Below, piece by piece: positions 45,460-57,411 of a stretch of 64,000 nt of DNA. A model generated the notes under the pieces. That model ran no database searches, was not told where the DNA came from, and saw only the letters and a program-made list of their open reading frames with translations. The stretch covers positions 186,001 through 250,000 of the forward strand of contig JAJGQC010000661.1 of NCBI GenBank assembly GCA_021014325.1, written 5' to 3'. Every line of letters begins with the position of its first letter. Position 1 is the first letter of the stretch. The stretch is from Plazaster borealis. Its lineage: Eukaryota; Echinodermata; Asteroidea; Forcipulatida; Labidiasteridae. The position numbers and the translations under genes were made by a program.

Positions 45460-45770
45460 AAGCGGTGGTCTAGTGGATAAGCGCACGGCTCAGGAAGGGA
45501 CACGATCGGAAGACCTACACGGTTCGAACCCCGGCAGGGACAAGCAAGCACGGACAAGGACACGCAAGAGGAACGCACACGGACCCACAAGACGCAAAGA
45601 AGAGGAGGCAACACGGAGGAGATACACAAGAGGAGGAGTGGACACGGAGACGACGCTGGCGGAGAGAGAGAGAGAGAGGTGGTGGAGGTGGACCGGGCAG
45701 GAAAGGGAAGACGGAAAAATAAATTTAATTTAATTTTTATTTTATTTTATTTATTTTTTTGGAGAAAAAA
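45460..45770 (+). repeat. tRNA-derived SINE
   Basis: A-box-like TGGTCTAGTGGATAAGC (from about 45466) and a perfect B box GGTTCGAACCC (45521-45531) with tRNA-like spacing. An AG-rich body (GAGAGAGAGAGAG) and AT-rich tail follow. The 96-codon frame through the body is not a gene. Confidence 0.65.
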
Positions 45771-46960
45771 AAAAATTAACGGTCTTTCATTTTCTTAAAA
45801 TCACCTGAAACGCACGCTCGTTCATTATTTTCATTTTCCATTAAAAAAATTAAAATTCTTTAAAAAAAATTTTTATGGTCTTTCATTTTCTTAAAATCGC
45901 CTGAAACGCATGCTCGTTAATTATTTTTCAAAATTTTTTTTTTTTTTGAAAAAAGACAGAAATTTCACTACTAAAAATGATTAAAAACGAACATTTTAGA
46001 AATTAAAACCTCCAAAACACCCTTAAACGATGCAGAACACACTCCCTAGTGTCCTCTTTAATATTCTACATGACTTACACATTCTGGTGACCAAAAAATT
46101 CACAGGAAAGTGTCATTTGTAATATATTAATGCTTATTTACGACTCTAAAACAGCGCTAATGTTATTTGTAAGTGCTATAACTCTTATTTACACAATTTA
46201 ATTGCACAGAATCACACTTTTGTGACTAATCCTTCAGACTACTTCTTATTTAAGGGCCCAAAATGTTATTTTTATCAAAAACATCTTTATGTAAGTACTA
46301 AGAAGAACATCTGCCGTTATATGTTAATTACACCAAATAACATTCCATTTCTTAATTAATTTAAACAATTAACAAAGAATAATTAAGCTGGCATATTAAA
46401 CGCTTGTAAAAGACCCATGAGAAAACACTTGATTTGAAGTTAACATTGTCCTTGAAAACACATCTGCCAAGTGTTACAAGTAAATCAAACAAGTGAGTGG
46501 AGAAATTAGTCTGGCACCTACATGTATCATTGATAATTAGTGTTGTATTAGCACTTGGAGACAGGGAATTAGACAATAAAAGTTGTCGAGAGTAAACTAA
46601 AAATTGTATCGAAGCTTTAAAAGGACCATCCGCATTTCCAAGTTTCCAAGTTAAATGCATCAAAGAAACATGAAATATAGGAGAACTATGCATTTTGGTG
46701 TTCTCATGGATTTGCAGAATCTAGTTTTCAAGATAAAACTGTGGAAAGATACAGTACTTAAAGTTTAACTTAGATATATGCAATGTACAGACGACGAGAC
46801 GTTCACTCTAAGCTTCCATATATTTTGATTCTGTTAAAACTTAAGGCCCTACTTGGTTTGTGCGATGTTTTTCTGATAAATATCATCATGTGTAATATAA
46901 ATACATCAAATTTACCGCATATGAAAATCAAACTAAGTATATTTGGCAAGTTTTGCACTC
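45771..46960. other. AT-rich sequence with duplicated segment, no gene
   Basis: GGTCTTTCATTTTCTTAAAA + TC(A/G)CCTGAAACGCA occurs twice (about 45781 and 45877). A 110-codon minus-strand frame at 46361-46693 has no recognisable motif, and base composition gives no support for coding. Confidence 0.5.
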
Positions 46961-47228
46961 AGCTGGGCCCAATTTCATAGAGCTGTCTAACGGCCGATTT
47001 TGTGCTTACTGCACAATGCACAATTTCCTTTTCATAGTGCTGCTAACCATAAGCACACGAAAAGGCATGCTAACCCTCTGGTGCTTACTGTATGAAAATG
47101 AATGACGTAACAATGCAAATCCACGGTGAACGCATAAGCTGACTGCCTAATTTTTCTCGCTAACCTGTAAATACGCTTACGCTTAAGCAAATTTGCTTAC
47201 TGTTAAGCAGCGCTATGAAATTGGCCCC
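46961..47228. mobile_element. GGGCCC-type MITE, long copy
   Basis: TGGGCCCAATTTCATAGAGC at the left and GCGCTATGAAATTGGCCCCC at the right. Its right part (from 47095) is included in the dispersed duplication with 55.35 kb. Confidence 0.75.
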
Positions 47229-48105
47229 CGATCTGTTTAAAAGTTCTGTTAAACTTTACATACGAACAATGAGATTGCAAGATTTTCACTACATTGCATG
47301 CAGAACATTATAAAGTAATACAATTTTAGTCTGCTTAGACACAAATATGGAGTAATTCTTAATCTACTTGTGTATAATTTGAAAAGAATCCTAGGTGAAC
47401 AACATGACGCTTTGATGAGTTAGGAACAAGATTGATTTCTGCATTTCAGATTACCCATGATTCAGGACTGATACTTCATTCTTGTATAGGGCAAGGCAGA
47501 TTTTTCTAAGTAAAACGCAAGACTATGAGTGAAAATTTGAATTAATACTGGAATATTTCAATGGGCACAAAGGCAATGACCGAGTGCATGGAGGCAATTG
47601 CGCCATTGGGCTTCTTGAAGAATCAGGCCTCATGATTCACAGGAATTACAAAATCTACACAACAGTACTCAGCCAACTTAGAAAAAAAGGACAAAGCTAC
47701 TCGCTACATTACAAAAACAGCCATTAAGACCGTTGACGACAAAGATCTGTTTACGCAGTAAAAATCTTTGAATTAAACTCATAGCTTTGGTAAATAACTT
47801 TACCAATTTGTAAACAGCAAACACTCTCATGCCTGGGTGGTTTTAAGAGTGCATGTAAACAGACCTTTTTACAATAAGTAAAACTCACTACGTGAGACGT
47901 ACCTTAATATCCTAGTATTGAATGAATTACAAAGTTGAACTGAAGTAGCTTGAGACGCTAAGAAGATGATGTGTTTGAATTTATGATGATGCTGCATCTC
48001 ACGGGCTCTCTTCAGTCAAGCTTGGGTCTTTCATACCAAGGTTCGTCATCGTCTTGAGTGTTCTATAAACAGAAATTCAAAGGACAAAATTAATGCATGA
48101 ATTAC
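47095..48105. repeat. Dispersed duplication, copy 1
   Basis: Matches 55345-56315 in the same orientation along its whole length (for example AATGACGTAACAATGCAAAT, GCATGGAGGCAATTGCGCC), with scattered substitutions and small indels. It carries a possible terminal exon on the minus strand. Copies are about 8.25 kb apart. Confidence 0.85.
48015..48066 (-). other. Possible terminal coding exon
   Basis: On the minus strand a good acceptor (TTTGAATTTCTGTTTATAG, ending about 48063) is followed by a short frame TQDDDEPWYERPKLD and a stop. This could be the last exon of a gene whose other exons are not in the window. The second copy (about 56226-56276) keeps the acceptor but has lost about 20 bp, which changes the frame after TQDDD. 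Protein family not recognised. Confidence 0.25.
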
Positions 48106-48716
48106 GTGTCAAGTGGAAAATCCTGTATTACAGTTTGTAGGGCGGCTGATGATTGGTGGTGGATCCAGATTGGTAGAAAAGTGTTGCACATTCCAAGGGG
48201 TGATAATATTGGGGACGGGTCAAGAACAGCAGACAAGTGGGGTATAGTTTGGAATTGATAAAGATTTGAAGGGGTAATAATATTGGAGACGGGTTTAGAA
48301 TAACAAAAAGGTGGGATGCATTTTTGAGATTGATACAGCCTACAGGCCGACTATAGGCCGACTCGAGATGTGGCTCGATGTAAAAGAGTGGAGAAACGCC
48401 ATGCAGTTATCGTAAGTATTAATAAGTAAAAAAAAAAAAAAAGCAAAACAGGAATAAATTAAAAATAGTTACGCAATAAGGCCCTATACATAAATAAATA
48501 AATAAATAAAAATAAATATTAGGTTTTTTTCGCCGCAGTCGTGAAGACGGTGATATTATACCGATTCCTTTCTTCTCCTTTGATTGTTAGACATTAGACC
48601 TGCATAGTAAAGTACTACTCTAGTTGAATAACTTATTAGTTCATGTTTGTTACCAAATTTTTTTAATTTTCGTGAAATTTGTGTATGGTTAACTGGAAAG
48701 TTAGTATTTTTGAAAG
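48106..48716. other. No gene recognised
   Basis: AT-rich, with an A-run at about 48429 and ATAA repeats near 48491-48520. GGGGTGATAATATTGG and GGGGTAATAATATTGG mark a short internal duplication at 48197 and 48271. Confidence 0.5.
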
Positions 48717-49109
48717 TTAAAGGGACACGTTGCCTTGGATCGGGCGAGTTGGTCTATAAAATAGCATTTGTAACCGTTTGTTATAAAATGCATATGGCTA
48801 GAAAGATATTTTATAAGTAGAATATAATGATCCACACAAACATGTCTCGAAATTGCGTGGTTTTCCTTTTACATCGTGAACAAACACGGTCGGCCATTTT
48901 GAGGAGTCAAATTTTTGACTCCACAAAATGGCCGACCGTGTTAGTTCGCAAAGTAAAAGGAAAACCACGCAATTTCGAGGCATTTTTGTGTGGATCATTG
49001 TATTCTACTTTTATAACGTCTTTCTAACCATATGCATTTTATAACAAACGATTACAAACGCTTTTTTTATTTACCAACTCGTCCGATCCAAGGCAACGTG
49101 TCCCTTTAA
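48717..49109. mobile_element. 393-bp near-perfect palindromic MITE
   Basis: The two halves are inverse copies from end to end: TTAAAGGGACACGTTGCCTT at the left, AAGGCAACGTGTCCCTTTAA at the right, and ATTTTTGACTCC at the centre. TTAA forms both borders. It would fold into one long hairpin. Frames on either strand (62-66 codons) are mirror artefacts. Confidence 0.9.
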
Positions 49110-49449
49110 TAAAGAAAAAAAGGTTAACTAGACATATGCCGAGCTGTTTCGCCAATAACATTTTCAAATTACTCAAGTGAATATGAAAGTCTTTTTGTAT
49201 TCAAAGCAGTTATGACGTATCAAGCCTGTTTAAAAAAAGAATTTAGATAATACAATGTTCAGTTAGCAATTTATGACTTAAAGGTGCAACAAATTGTAAA
49301 AATCATAAACAATCAGGTGATGACGTCATCATGACGTCATTCCAAAATTTACAAGAACTGGCCAATATCAAACAACCTACGGGAAATTCCACGGTAACTC
49401 GTGCTACACTTTATGGTGTTTTTTCCATACTTCAGGCTCCAGTTATAGT
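49110..49449. other. Spacer with CRE-like palindrome and first GGTAACTCGTGCTAC
   Basis: TGACGTCATCATGACGTCA, a perfect palindrome with two CRE cores, lies at 49321-49339. The first copy of the 15-bp motif is at 49393-49407. No gene. Confidence 0.6.
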
Positions 49450-50090
49450 CCAAGAGCATTAGGTCATATATGCCAAAACCCGGCTATAGCTCACAACAAG
49501 CTGATTTTTTTCAGGATAGGTCCAGGAATATGTCTAGAATAACATACTATAAGTCCCTAAAATCCCCCTGGAGCTCTCTGCGAAATCCAAGATGGCGTCC
49601 AAAATGGCCGCCATTTTCGAAACTTACTATAACTTTGCAACCAGACATGTTGTAAATACAAATAAAAGGTCGAAATATATGTTTTGAGGCACACGGAATC
49701 TGATAGAATCACTATTTTGAGATTTTAAAACTCAAAAGTATCTAAAACCAAGATGGCGTCCAAAATGGCGTCCAAAATGGCCACCATTTTTAATCTTATC
49801 ATAACTTTGCAAGCAGACATAATGTAAATGTAAATAAAGGGTCTAAATATATGTTTTGAGGCACAAGAAATCTGATAGAATAATTATTTTGAGATTTTAA
49901 AACTCATAAGTATCTAAAACCAAGATAGCGTCCAAAATTGCCCCCATTTACAGCTTAAATTTGCAAACATTGAGGCACTTGCACAGAACTGTCACAGGGA
50001 ACGCTGTTTTTGTCAAATCAGAAAACTCAACACTCAACAGTCGTCTCCTACATTAACTGACAAGGCGGAACTCAGTCTCATTCACCACTC

Positions 50091-50384
50091 ATGTTTGTAC
50101 AAGACAAAAACTACATAGTTCACCATGCGGGGAGAATCTTGGCAGTGTTCGTCCAGAGGAAAAGTCCTCCCTACAGAATGGTCTCTCTACCAAGCATGCA
50201 GTCATTCAAACGATCTTCCAGTGACTGTCCGCACATAGACCTCTCCGATCCACGCTCAGCCTTCGACAACATTTTCCCAGTCTTTTGTGCTCAGAACCGA
50301 GATCCGAGCACTTGGAGAACATATTTGCATATGCCTTCTCCCAATCTCTACCACAAATATCGTAAGGGAATGTTGTATGATTCT
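50091..50384 (+). other. Open stretch inside the foldback element, unknown
   Basis: About 98 codons are open before the minisatellite. The translation (MFVQDKNYIVHHAG, then SDPRSAFDNIFPVFCAQNRD) looks non-repetitive, but I do not recognise a family. The frame carries on through the minisatellite only because the repeat has few stops. It could be captured host sequence or the remains of an element gene. Confidence 0.2.
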
Positions 50385-50895
50385 GGCCATGCCAGCCTGG
50401 ATGCAGAGTGGTCCTCAGAGTCCCATTCTGGCCATACCAGCCCTAGATGCAGAGTGGTCCACATAATCCCTTTTTGGCCATGCCAGCCCTGGATGCAGAG
50501 TGGTCCACATAATCCCATTTTGGCCATGCCAGCCCTGGATGCAGAGTGGTCCTCAGAGTCCCATTCTGACCATGCCAGCCCTGGATGCAGAGTGGTCCAC
50601 ATAGTCCCATTCTGGCCATGCCAGCTCTGGATGCAGAGTGGTCCTCAAGTCCCATTCTGACCATGCCAGCCCGGATGCAGAGTGGTCCTCAGAGTCCCAT
50701 TCTGGCCATGCCAGCCCAGTTTGCAGAATGATCATCTTAGCCCCCATTTTGGCCAGGCCAGCCCTGGTTGCAGGATGATCATCAAAGCCCCATTCTGGCC
50801 ATACCAGCCCTGGATGCAGAGTGGACCTCAGAGTCCCATTCTGGCAATGCCAGCCCTGGATGCAGAGTGGTCCACATAGTCCCATTTTGGCCATA
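50385..50895 (+). repeat. 46-bp minisatellite within the foldback element
   Basis: About eleven units of GGCCATGCCAGCCCTGGATG + CAGAGTGGTCC(A/T)CA with CCCATTCT, including variants with GCAGAATGATCAT. Long frames on both strands (for example Met-Trp-Thr-Thr-Leu-His type) come from the repeat. It is followed by an AAT tract and a minus-strand LINE/SINE-like tail (about 50896-50960). Confidence 0.85.
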
Positions 50896-52350
50896 ATCAT
50901 AATAATAATAATAATAAGACTTGTAATGCGCACATATCCACCCTGCTGGTGTTCAATGTGCAGCCCTGGTTTCAAAAATTTGTACTGCTACTGATTTACC
51001 CTCTTTTGATCAGAAGTGAATGGACCTACTGTACCAAAGACATCTCAGGTTCCATACCTAGGAAAGAATCCCTCACTTGCCTTGCCTGATGTTGTCGAGC
51101 AATCACACAGACTCACAGGCAGGGCTGCCCTGCAAAAACAAAATCGCATGCAGCCCTCTCTGTTGACACATTTCAAGCCAGCAGGATAGGCCTAAAGAGA
51201 TGTTCTCCACTGGGAGCCCTGACCAGCTCTGATCTCTCATCTTGTTAAGTTGAATTCTCTTTTAGAACTTCCAGTTTGGGAGAGCGCAAAGAGACCAGGG
51301 CTGGGCTTCCCGAAGCAGTCTTATTTTTACCAGGCCCCACATAGCCTCCTTCTCTCGTTGCTAATCTGCATGTACGATTAACATGTATGGGAGACCCTGA
51401 AGTGGACTCCTCAGAATCAAAGGTGATTTGAGAGTCCACAAAGTTAAACCTACCGCCATCCTTTTCCACAGAAGGGTTGATCCTTGGATGTTATCTGACA
51501 CTCATGCAAAGAGAACAGAGGACGAGTCGACTGACTGAGTGGTAGACCTACTGATTGGCTCTTGAGTTCTAACCTCACAACATAATGATTCTATTGGATT
51601 CATTGTGCCACAAAACATGTTTGACAGTTAATATGTATTTGTTATTGTCTTGTTAGAAAATATGGATACGAATTGAAAATGATGGCCATTTTGGACGCCA
51701 TCTTGGTTTTAGATACTTATGAGTTTTAAAATCTTGAAATAATTATTTTATCAGATTCCTTGTGCTTCAGAACATATATTTAGACCCTTCATTTATATTT
51801 ACAACATGTTTGGTTGCAAAGTTATGATAAGATTAAAAATGGTTGCCATTTTGACGCCAGTTTGGACGCCACTTTGGATGCCGTCTTGGTTTTAGATACT
51901 TATGAGTTTTAAAATCTCAAAGTAATGATTCTATAAGATTCCTTGTGCCTCAAAACGTATATTTAGACCCTTCATTTATATTTAAAACGTGTCTGATTGC
52001 AAAGTTATGATAAGATTCGAAATGGTGGCCATTTTGGACGCCATTTTGGACGCCATCTTGGTTTTAGATACTTATGAGTTTTAAAATCTCAAAATAATGA
52101 TTCTATCAGATTCCTTGTGCCTCAAAACATATATTTCGACCCTTTATTTTTATTTACAACATGTCTGGTTGCAAAGTTATGATAAGATTAGAAAATGGCG
52201 GCCATTTTGGACGCCATCTTGGATTTTGGAGAGAGCTCCAGGGGGATTTTAGGGGACTTTTAGTATGTTATTCTAGACATATTCCTGGACCTGTCCTGAA
52301 AAAATCAGCTTGTTGTGAGCTATAGCCGGGTCAAAGCTAATGCTCTTGGC

Positions 52351-53667
52351 CTATTACTAATCATAATTGATTTGAATCTTTATTTTTTGTATTTTGGAAA
52401 CCAACATTCAAGGCTAGATCCTCATAGTAATTTGACGAGAAAATGTTTTACTTTTGTATGTATGGGAAAGCTGTGAACTTCGGTAACTCGTGCTACGGGC
52501 AGAGGACATGCTATAAAATTACTCATTTTTCTTTTGATCCTGTCCTAAAACTAAAACAAATCAAGTCAAACTGATTACATGGTAAGTAACTATTATGTTT
52601 GGGTTTATTATGGTCAACTTTCAAAAGATGTGCTCTTCTTAGTTTTACATTGACATGCGAAAAACATGGTAACTCGTGCTACGGTAACTCGTGCTACAGT
52701 TTGTCCGGCCATTTAATATGTGCTATTATTTCACAAAATGTCAAAGTTTCTTATAAGCAACTACTCAGCAACTGGTAAAATGGTCAAATACATCTATATA
52801 TTCTTAAAGAAATAACACAATAACATTAAAACACTGAAACACTGTCAGGGGACTGTATGCGACAGCATATTGTAAAAAATGCATGTGGGCCGACATACAT
52901 ACAAATGTGTGTAAAGGGAAAAATGAAATCATACATGTAGCCCTGTATAAACAGACCGGGAGATGAGAACATTATGACCACACAAAAACACCCGTTTTGA
53001 TGGAAGAAAACATATATGTGCATCATATGAATGTTTTTGGGGCACAAGCACAGTAAATAATGAAACCGGGACGCACTCAACACGTTCAAAAAGCTAGAGG
53101 TTAATTATTATATAATTATTCCCCATTACATGGAGAGACATGTATTGGAATCCAAGACTTAAAAAAGCGTATGAGGCGTTAATATGTATTGTATAAAGTT
53201 CTTATTAGGGAGGGGGGAAAGATAGAACAGGTGTTGGTAGGGGTGGGGTTTGGATAAGATGGAAAGTGCGAGGAAGAGGGAGACAGACACTATCTAGAAG
53301 GTACTAAGGCCAAAATTGTTCTGGAGCGGGAAATTTGAAACCAAGTCCGGCGACAGGGGGGTGGGGGGTTTTTATGTTTGGAAAAGGAAAAGACAGTAAT
53401 TGGTGTGGTCTCCGGTAATAAACCATTCCCTGACAGTTTTATGTTGATTTGTGGTATTCCAAGTAGTCAAAGCAATGGTTAGAACAGACCTTATGTTTGA
53501 TGTTTCAATGCATCTACACGAAAGAAAGAGTGGGGGGGGGGGTTAAGGAGAAAAGGGAGGCTGGAAGGGGTTAAAAAAACTCACTTAAAAGAACTTTTAT
53601 CCGGTGATAATATGTCGAGCCATTTTATGTATACCTTTAAATTTTTAGCCAAAAGGTTTTGTTCACA
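52351..53667. other. No gene; three copies of GGTAACTCGTGCTAC
   Basis: The 15-bp motif occurs at 52482-52496, 52668-52682 and 52683-52697. The rest is ordinary AT-rich sequence, with purine-rich patches near 53210-53290 and a G-run near 53534. Confidence 0.55.
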
Positions 53668-53937
53668 TGCCAGCCACATGCCCTGCCACATGCCCCCCCC
53701 CATGACTCCCACATGCCTCCCCCCATGACTCCCACATGCCCTGCCACATGCCCCCCCCATGACTCCCACATGCCCTGCCACATGCCCCCCCCCATGACTC
53801 CCACATGCCTCCCCCCATGACTCCCACATGCCCTGCCACATGCCCCCCCCCATGACTCCCACATGCCCTGCCACATGACCCCCCCCCATGACTCCCACAT
53901 GCCTCCCCCCCATGACTCCCACATGGCCCCCACATGC
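53668..53937 (+). repeat. CCACATGCC / CCCATGACTCC minisatellite
   Basis: Alternating CTGCCACATGCC and CCCCCATGACTCCCACATGC units with variable C-runs. The His-Gly-Met-Trp-rich minus-strand frames of up to 137 codons are repeat artefacts. Confidence 0.9.
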
Positions 53938-54051
53938 CTCAGTCATTACTCTTGCATGCACATAGTGCAGAAGAGAGCCCTCTGTTGTTGCCAAGTAACA
54001 ATTGGTAAAATTAGCTGTATCCTCTTTCTGGTTCAGTGGAAAGTATATTGC

Positions 54052-54265
54052 GGTAACTCGTGCTACGTCGGTAACTCGTGCTACCGGTAACTCGTGCTAC
54101 AGTTTTTAGCGGATCATAATTATGTGGTAGATAATGCTTGACAGTTCAATTTATTTTAAATACTTGAGGCACCAATAGTAGAAGATAGATATTAATTGGC
54201 ATCAATTAAAGTGCCATCATTTTATAATTATATTAAAAAATGTATGTTTCGGTAACTCGTGCTAC
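54052..54265 (+). repeat. Cluster of four GGTAACTCGTGCTAC motifs
   Basis: Exact copies at 54052-54066, 54070-54084, 54086-54100 and 54251-54265. With four copies between 49.39 and 52.70 kb there are eight in about 4.9 kb, all on the plus strand. The motif is partly symmetric (GTA...TAC). Not attributable to any element I recognise. Confidence 0.85.
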
Positions 54266-54279
54266 ACCATATCTAAGGT

Positions 54280-54545
54280 ACCTGAAAGTAAGCGATGAAA
54301 AAAAAAGTGAAGGATAATGGTTAAAATTTGATGGATATTTCTTGTACACCATATTTCATGGATATAAAATGTATCAACTATAATGCTTAAAAAAATGGGC
54401 CCATTTATAAAAAATCTAAGTTTTATAGGTTTTTCCCCTTGAAAATACACTATCCGAACAAATTAATTTTTTTTAGACAAACTGTTCAGCAAATTAAAAA
54501 AAAAATTGAAGTTGATCCTGGCATGTGTTTGGAATAATATGAAAG
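54280..54545. repeat. Dispersed repeat shared with 34.1 kb
   Basis: Second copy of the 34080-34400 repeat (GTAAGCGATGAAAA, ATGTATCAA, GATCCTGGCATGTGTTTGG). Confidence 0.65.
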
Positions 54546-55344
54546 TGTAAAAAAAACATGTAGGCACAATTTCATTTTTTTGAGTCATGTCAACTTTGGC
54601 GTGGAAATGCCCCTTAGACCAAGTTTCATTATGATTGTACTAATACTTCGGGATATATACGACTTCAACAAGTGCACATTTAATGCCACGTCACGTGACC
54701 CCCGATGACGTCATTGATCTGAAACTTCACACATATGATGGCTGCCTGACGATCAACATGCGTGTTAATAAACGAAGTGATTACACAAAACTTCTCCACA
54801 CACATCTTCAAAAGTCCATTTTGAACAGTTTTCAACCTGCCGCTAGAGGGCGCTCTTGTGTATCGTGATGTCATCGGTATTTTTTTTTAACTGCACACCC
54901 TTGCCGTACATTAACATCGTCGAAAGCATTTTCATAACATTTAGCACTTTTGAATTACGAAGGCACTTCCGGTTTCGACCGGAAGTAGAGGTCATGTGAG
55001 GTCACGCACACTGAATAAAATGAAGGCCTAATTTATCCCTACCCAATCCTTCAAACAGAAACCTATGGTCTATTGTGGCTGATTTGATTTGAATTTTTGA
55101 ATATTTAAAATAGAAACCTTTAAGATGACGTCTTGTGACAGGTGATGACGTCATCATGACATCATTGTTTTAGGATCATTATTCCACCAATGCCTTTCAT
55201 CACTGAAAGTTTCATTGCAATTGCTCTTTAGAAACTATGCAAAATGCCGCTTAGAACGAATCGTTCGTTAATTCAATGACTTCCGGAAGTCTGAAAAATA
55301 AAAATTTGTTATCACACTAATACTTCGGGAGATATACGACTTCA
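54546..55344. other. Mosaic of short dispersed repeats, no gene
   Basis: ACTAATACTTCGGGA(G)ATATACGAC occurs twice (about 54640 and 55317). GCCGCTAGAGGGCGCTC (about 54840) is close to the CTCF consensus. TGACGTCATCATGACATCA at 55145-55163 is a near palindrome. Frames at 54680-54874 are not recognisable. Confidence 0.5.
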
Positions 55345-56288
55345 AAAAGTGAAAATGAATGACGTAACAATGCAAATCCACGGTGAACGCGTAAGCTGAC
55401 CGCCTAATTTTTCTTGCTAACCTGTACGCTTAAGCAAATTTGCTTACCGATAACAGCGCTATGAAATTGGCCCCCGATCTGTTTAAAAGTTCTGTTAAAC
55501 TTTACAGACATCCAATAAGATTGCAAGATTTTCACTACATTGCATGCCGAACATTATAAAGTAAAACAATTTTAGTCTGCTTAGACACAAATATGGAGTA
55601 ATTCTTAATCTACTTGTGTATAATTTGAAAAGAATCCTAGGTGAACAACATGACGCTTTGATGAGTCAGGAACAAGATTGATTTCTGCATTTCAGATACT
55701 TCATTCTTGTATAGGGCAAGGCAGATTTTTCTAAGTAAAACGCAAGACTATGAGTGAAAATTTGAATTAATACTGGAACATTTCAATGGGCACCAAGGCA
55801 ATGACCGAGTGCATGGAGGCAATTGCGCCATTGGGCTTCTTGAAGAATCAGGCCTCATGATTCACAGGAATTACAAAATATACACAACAATACTCAGCCA
55901 ACTTAGAAAAAAAGGACAAAGCTACTCGCTACATTACATAAACAGCCACATAAGACCGTAGATGACAAAGATCTGTTTATGCAGTAAAAATCTTTGAATT
56001 AAACTCATAGCTTTGGTAAATAACTTTACCAATTTGTAAACAGCAAACACTCTCATGCCTAGGTGGTTTTAAGAGTCCATGTAAACAGACCTTTTACAAT
56101 AAGTAAAACTCACTACGTGAGACTTACCTTAATATCCTAGTATTGAATGAATTACAAAGTTGAACTGAAGTAGCTAGAGGCAGTGAGAAGATGACGTATT
56201 TGAATTCATGATGATGCTGCATCTCAAGAGCTCTCTTCAGTAAGGCTGGCGCATCATCGTCTTGAGTGTTCTATAAACAGAAATTCAA
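55345..56288. repeat. Dispersed duplication, copy 2
   Basis: Homologous to 47095-48105. It lacks several small blocks, for example part of the MITE end and about 20 bp in the possible exon. The similarity ends at ATTAATGCATGAATTA, which is also the start of the 1.7-kb tandem duplication. Confidence 0.85.
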
Positions 56289-56689
56289 AGGACAAAATTA
56301 ATGCATGAATTATATACGATACGGAAGTCTGAAAAATAAAAATAAAAACAAAAACTTTAACGAAAACAAAGGGCTGTTCTGCTGCGCTGCGCTGCGAAAC
56401 AGCTAATTACTATTTAATGAGTAAGATTTGCATGTTTGGCCCAATCTTTGAAAAAGGCCACTTTTACAATTTGCGCTGTGTGCCATTTTTTTTACAGTGC
56501 AAACTTTGTTTTCTTGCATGATTTTTAACTACAATCTACAATTTCATTGACCTCTGCTGTCAGCAAGCTGATGTTCGTGAAATTCAACCTGATTTTGTTT
56601 GTGCTCACCCTACAACTAATTCAAAATATAATTAAATGTATTAAAATCTAAAATCTCTTTCATATTCGCCTCCCCCAAAAAAAAATCCT

Positions 56690-56980
56690 GGTTACGGATG
56701 CTTATACGATGTTAAAAAGGCGTCTCTTGCACATAAATAGTGCCTTTTGGGAGTTGGAATATTTTTGAAAATGAAGGCCCAATTCAACCAGACGCCTTTT
56801 TTAACATCAGGGAATTGTTGACATCGGGGTTGGGGAATCGCCAATCTATTTCACAATGACCTCCGCCACCCATTCACAACGGTCCCATTCTCGAGGTAGC
56901 GGAGGTCATTGGCCTTTCCGGTTCACACAGTTTTAAATAAGACGAGACGCCTTTTCAACATCGTATAAGCATCCATAACT
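56690..56980. mobile_element. MITE with 35-bp TIRs and inner hairpin
   Basis: GTTACGGATGCTTATACGAT with GTTAAAAAGGCGTC at the left, and the inverse at the right (GACGCCTTTTCAACATCGTA, AGCATCCATAAC). An inner inverted pair AATGACCTCCGC / GCGGAGGTCATT adds a second hairpin. The second copy is at about 58400-58690. Confidence 0.8.
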
Positions 56981-57411
56981 AAGAGATTGTTTGTGTGTGT
57001 GTTTTAGTGTGTCCTAGGGAAATTAACTATAGGGCCTTATATTGCACAGTTTTAGAAATCATTGTAAGTTTCAGAGAAGACCAACTTTTTTATTTCAGAT
57101 AAATTCTCTTAGAAGTATAAATAAATACATGAACATTGATAGGAAATTTATAGATTGACCTTGAATACAATGTTTCCAGTTGAACCAATAATTAATTTGA
57201 TCTACAAAGTAGACCCCAATCAATAAATATTAATTATACCAGTCCATACATGTTTTTACTATATCTATATAAATACAAATTATCTAAAATAATTATATGT
57301 GTACAAATTTCTTATGAGAAGTACCTTCCAGACTCCATGTGTAATAGTGAAGCTTCTTTGTTGCATTAACCATTCTGAACATTATGGTGAACATTGTTTC
57401 AAAGCATACTT

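Larger units (their letters stand above)
49450..52350. mobile_element. 2.9-kb foldback element
   Basis: The left arm begins CCAAGAGCATTAGGTC and the right arm ends GCTAATGCTCTTGG, its inverse. Both arms (49450-49985 and 51660-52350) hold tandem subrepeats of about 165-185 bp containing CCAAGATGGCGTCCAAAATG and TTTTAAAACTCA(T/A)AAGTATC: three on the left, four on the right. Repetitive long arms are typical of foldback elements. The interior has a minisatellite and a short open stretch but no recognised transposase. No target duplication was identified. Confidence 0.8.

Noticed and set aside
45443..45733. 96-codon Arg/Glu-rich frame
   Set aside because: Runs through the SINE head and its GA-rich body.
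46361..46693. 110-codon minus-strand open frame
   Set aside because: No recognisable motif, no splice or promoter context, AT-rich surroundings; a chance frame is more likely.
48798..49027. Paired 66-codon frames on both strands
   Set aside because: Mirror translations of a palindromic MITE.
50348..50975. Minus-strand frames of 73-140 codons
   Set aside because: All arise from the 46-bp minisatellite inside the foldback element.
53581..53994. 137-codon His/Gly/Met/Trp-rich minus-strand frame
   Set aside because: Product of the CCACATGCC minisatellite; overlapping frames on the same strand are equally open.
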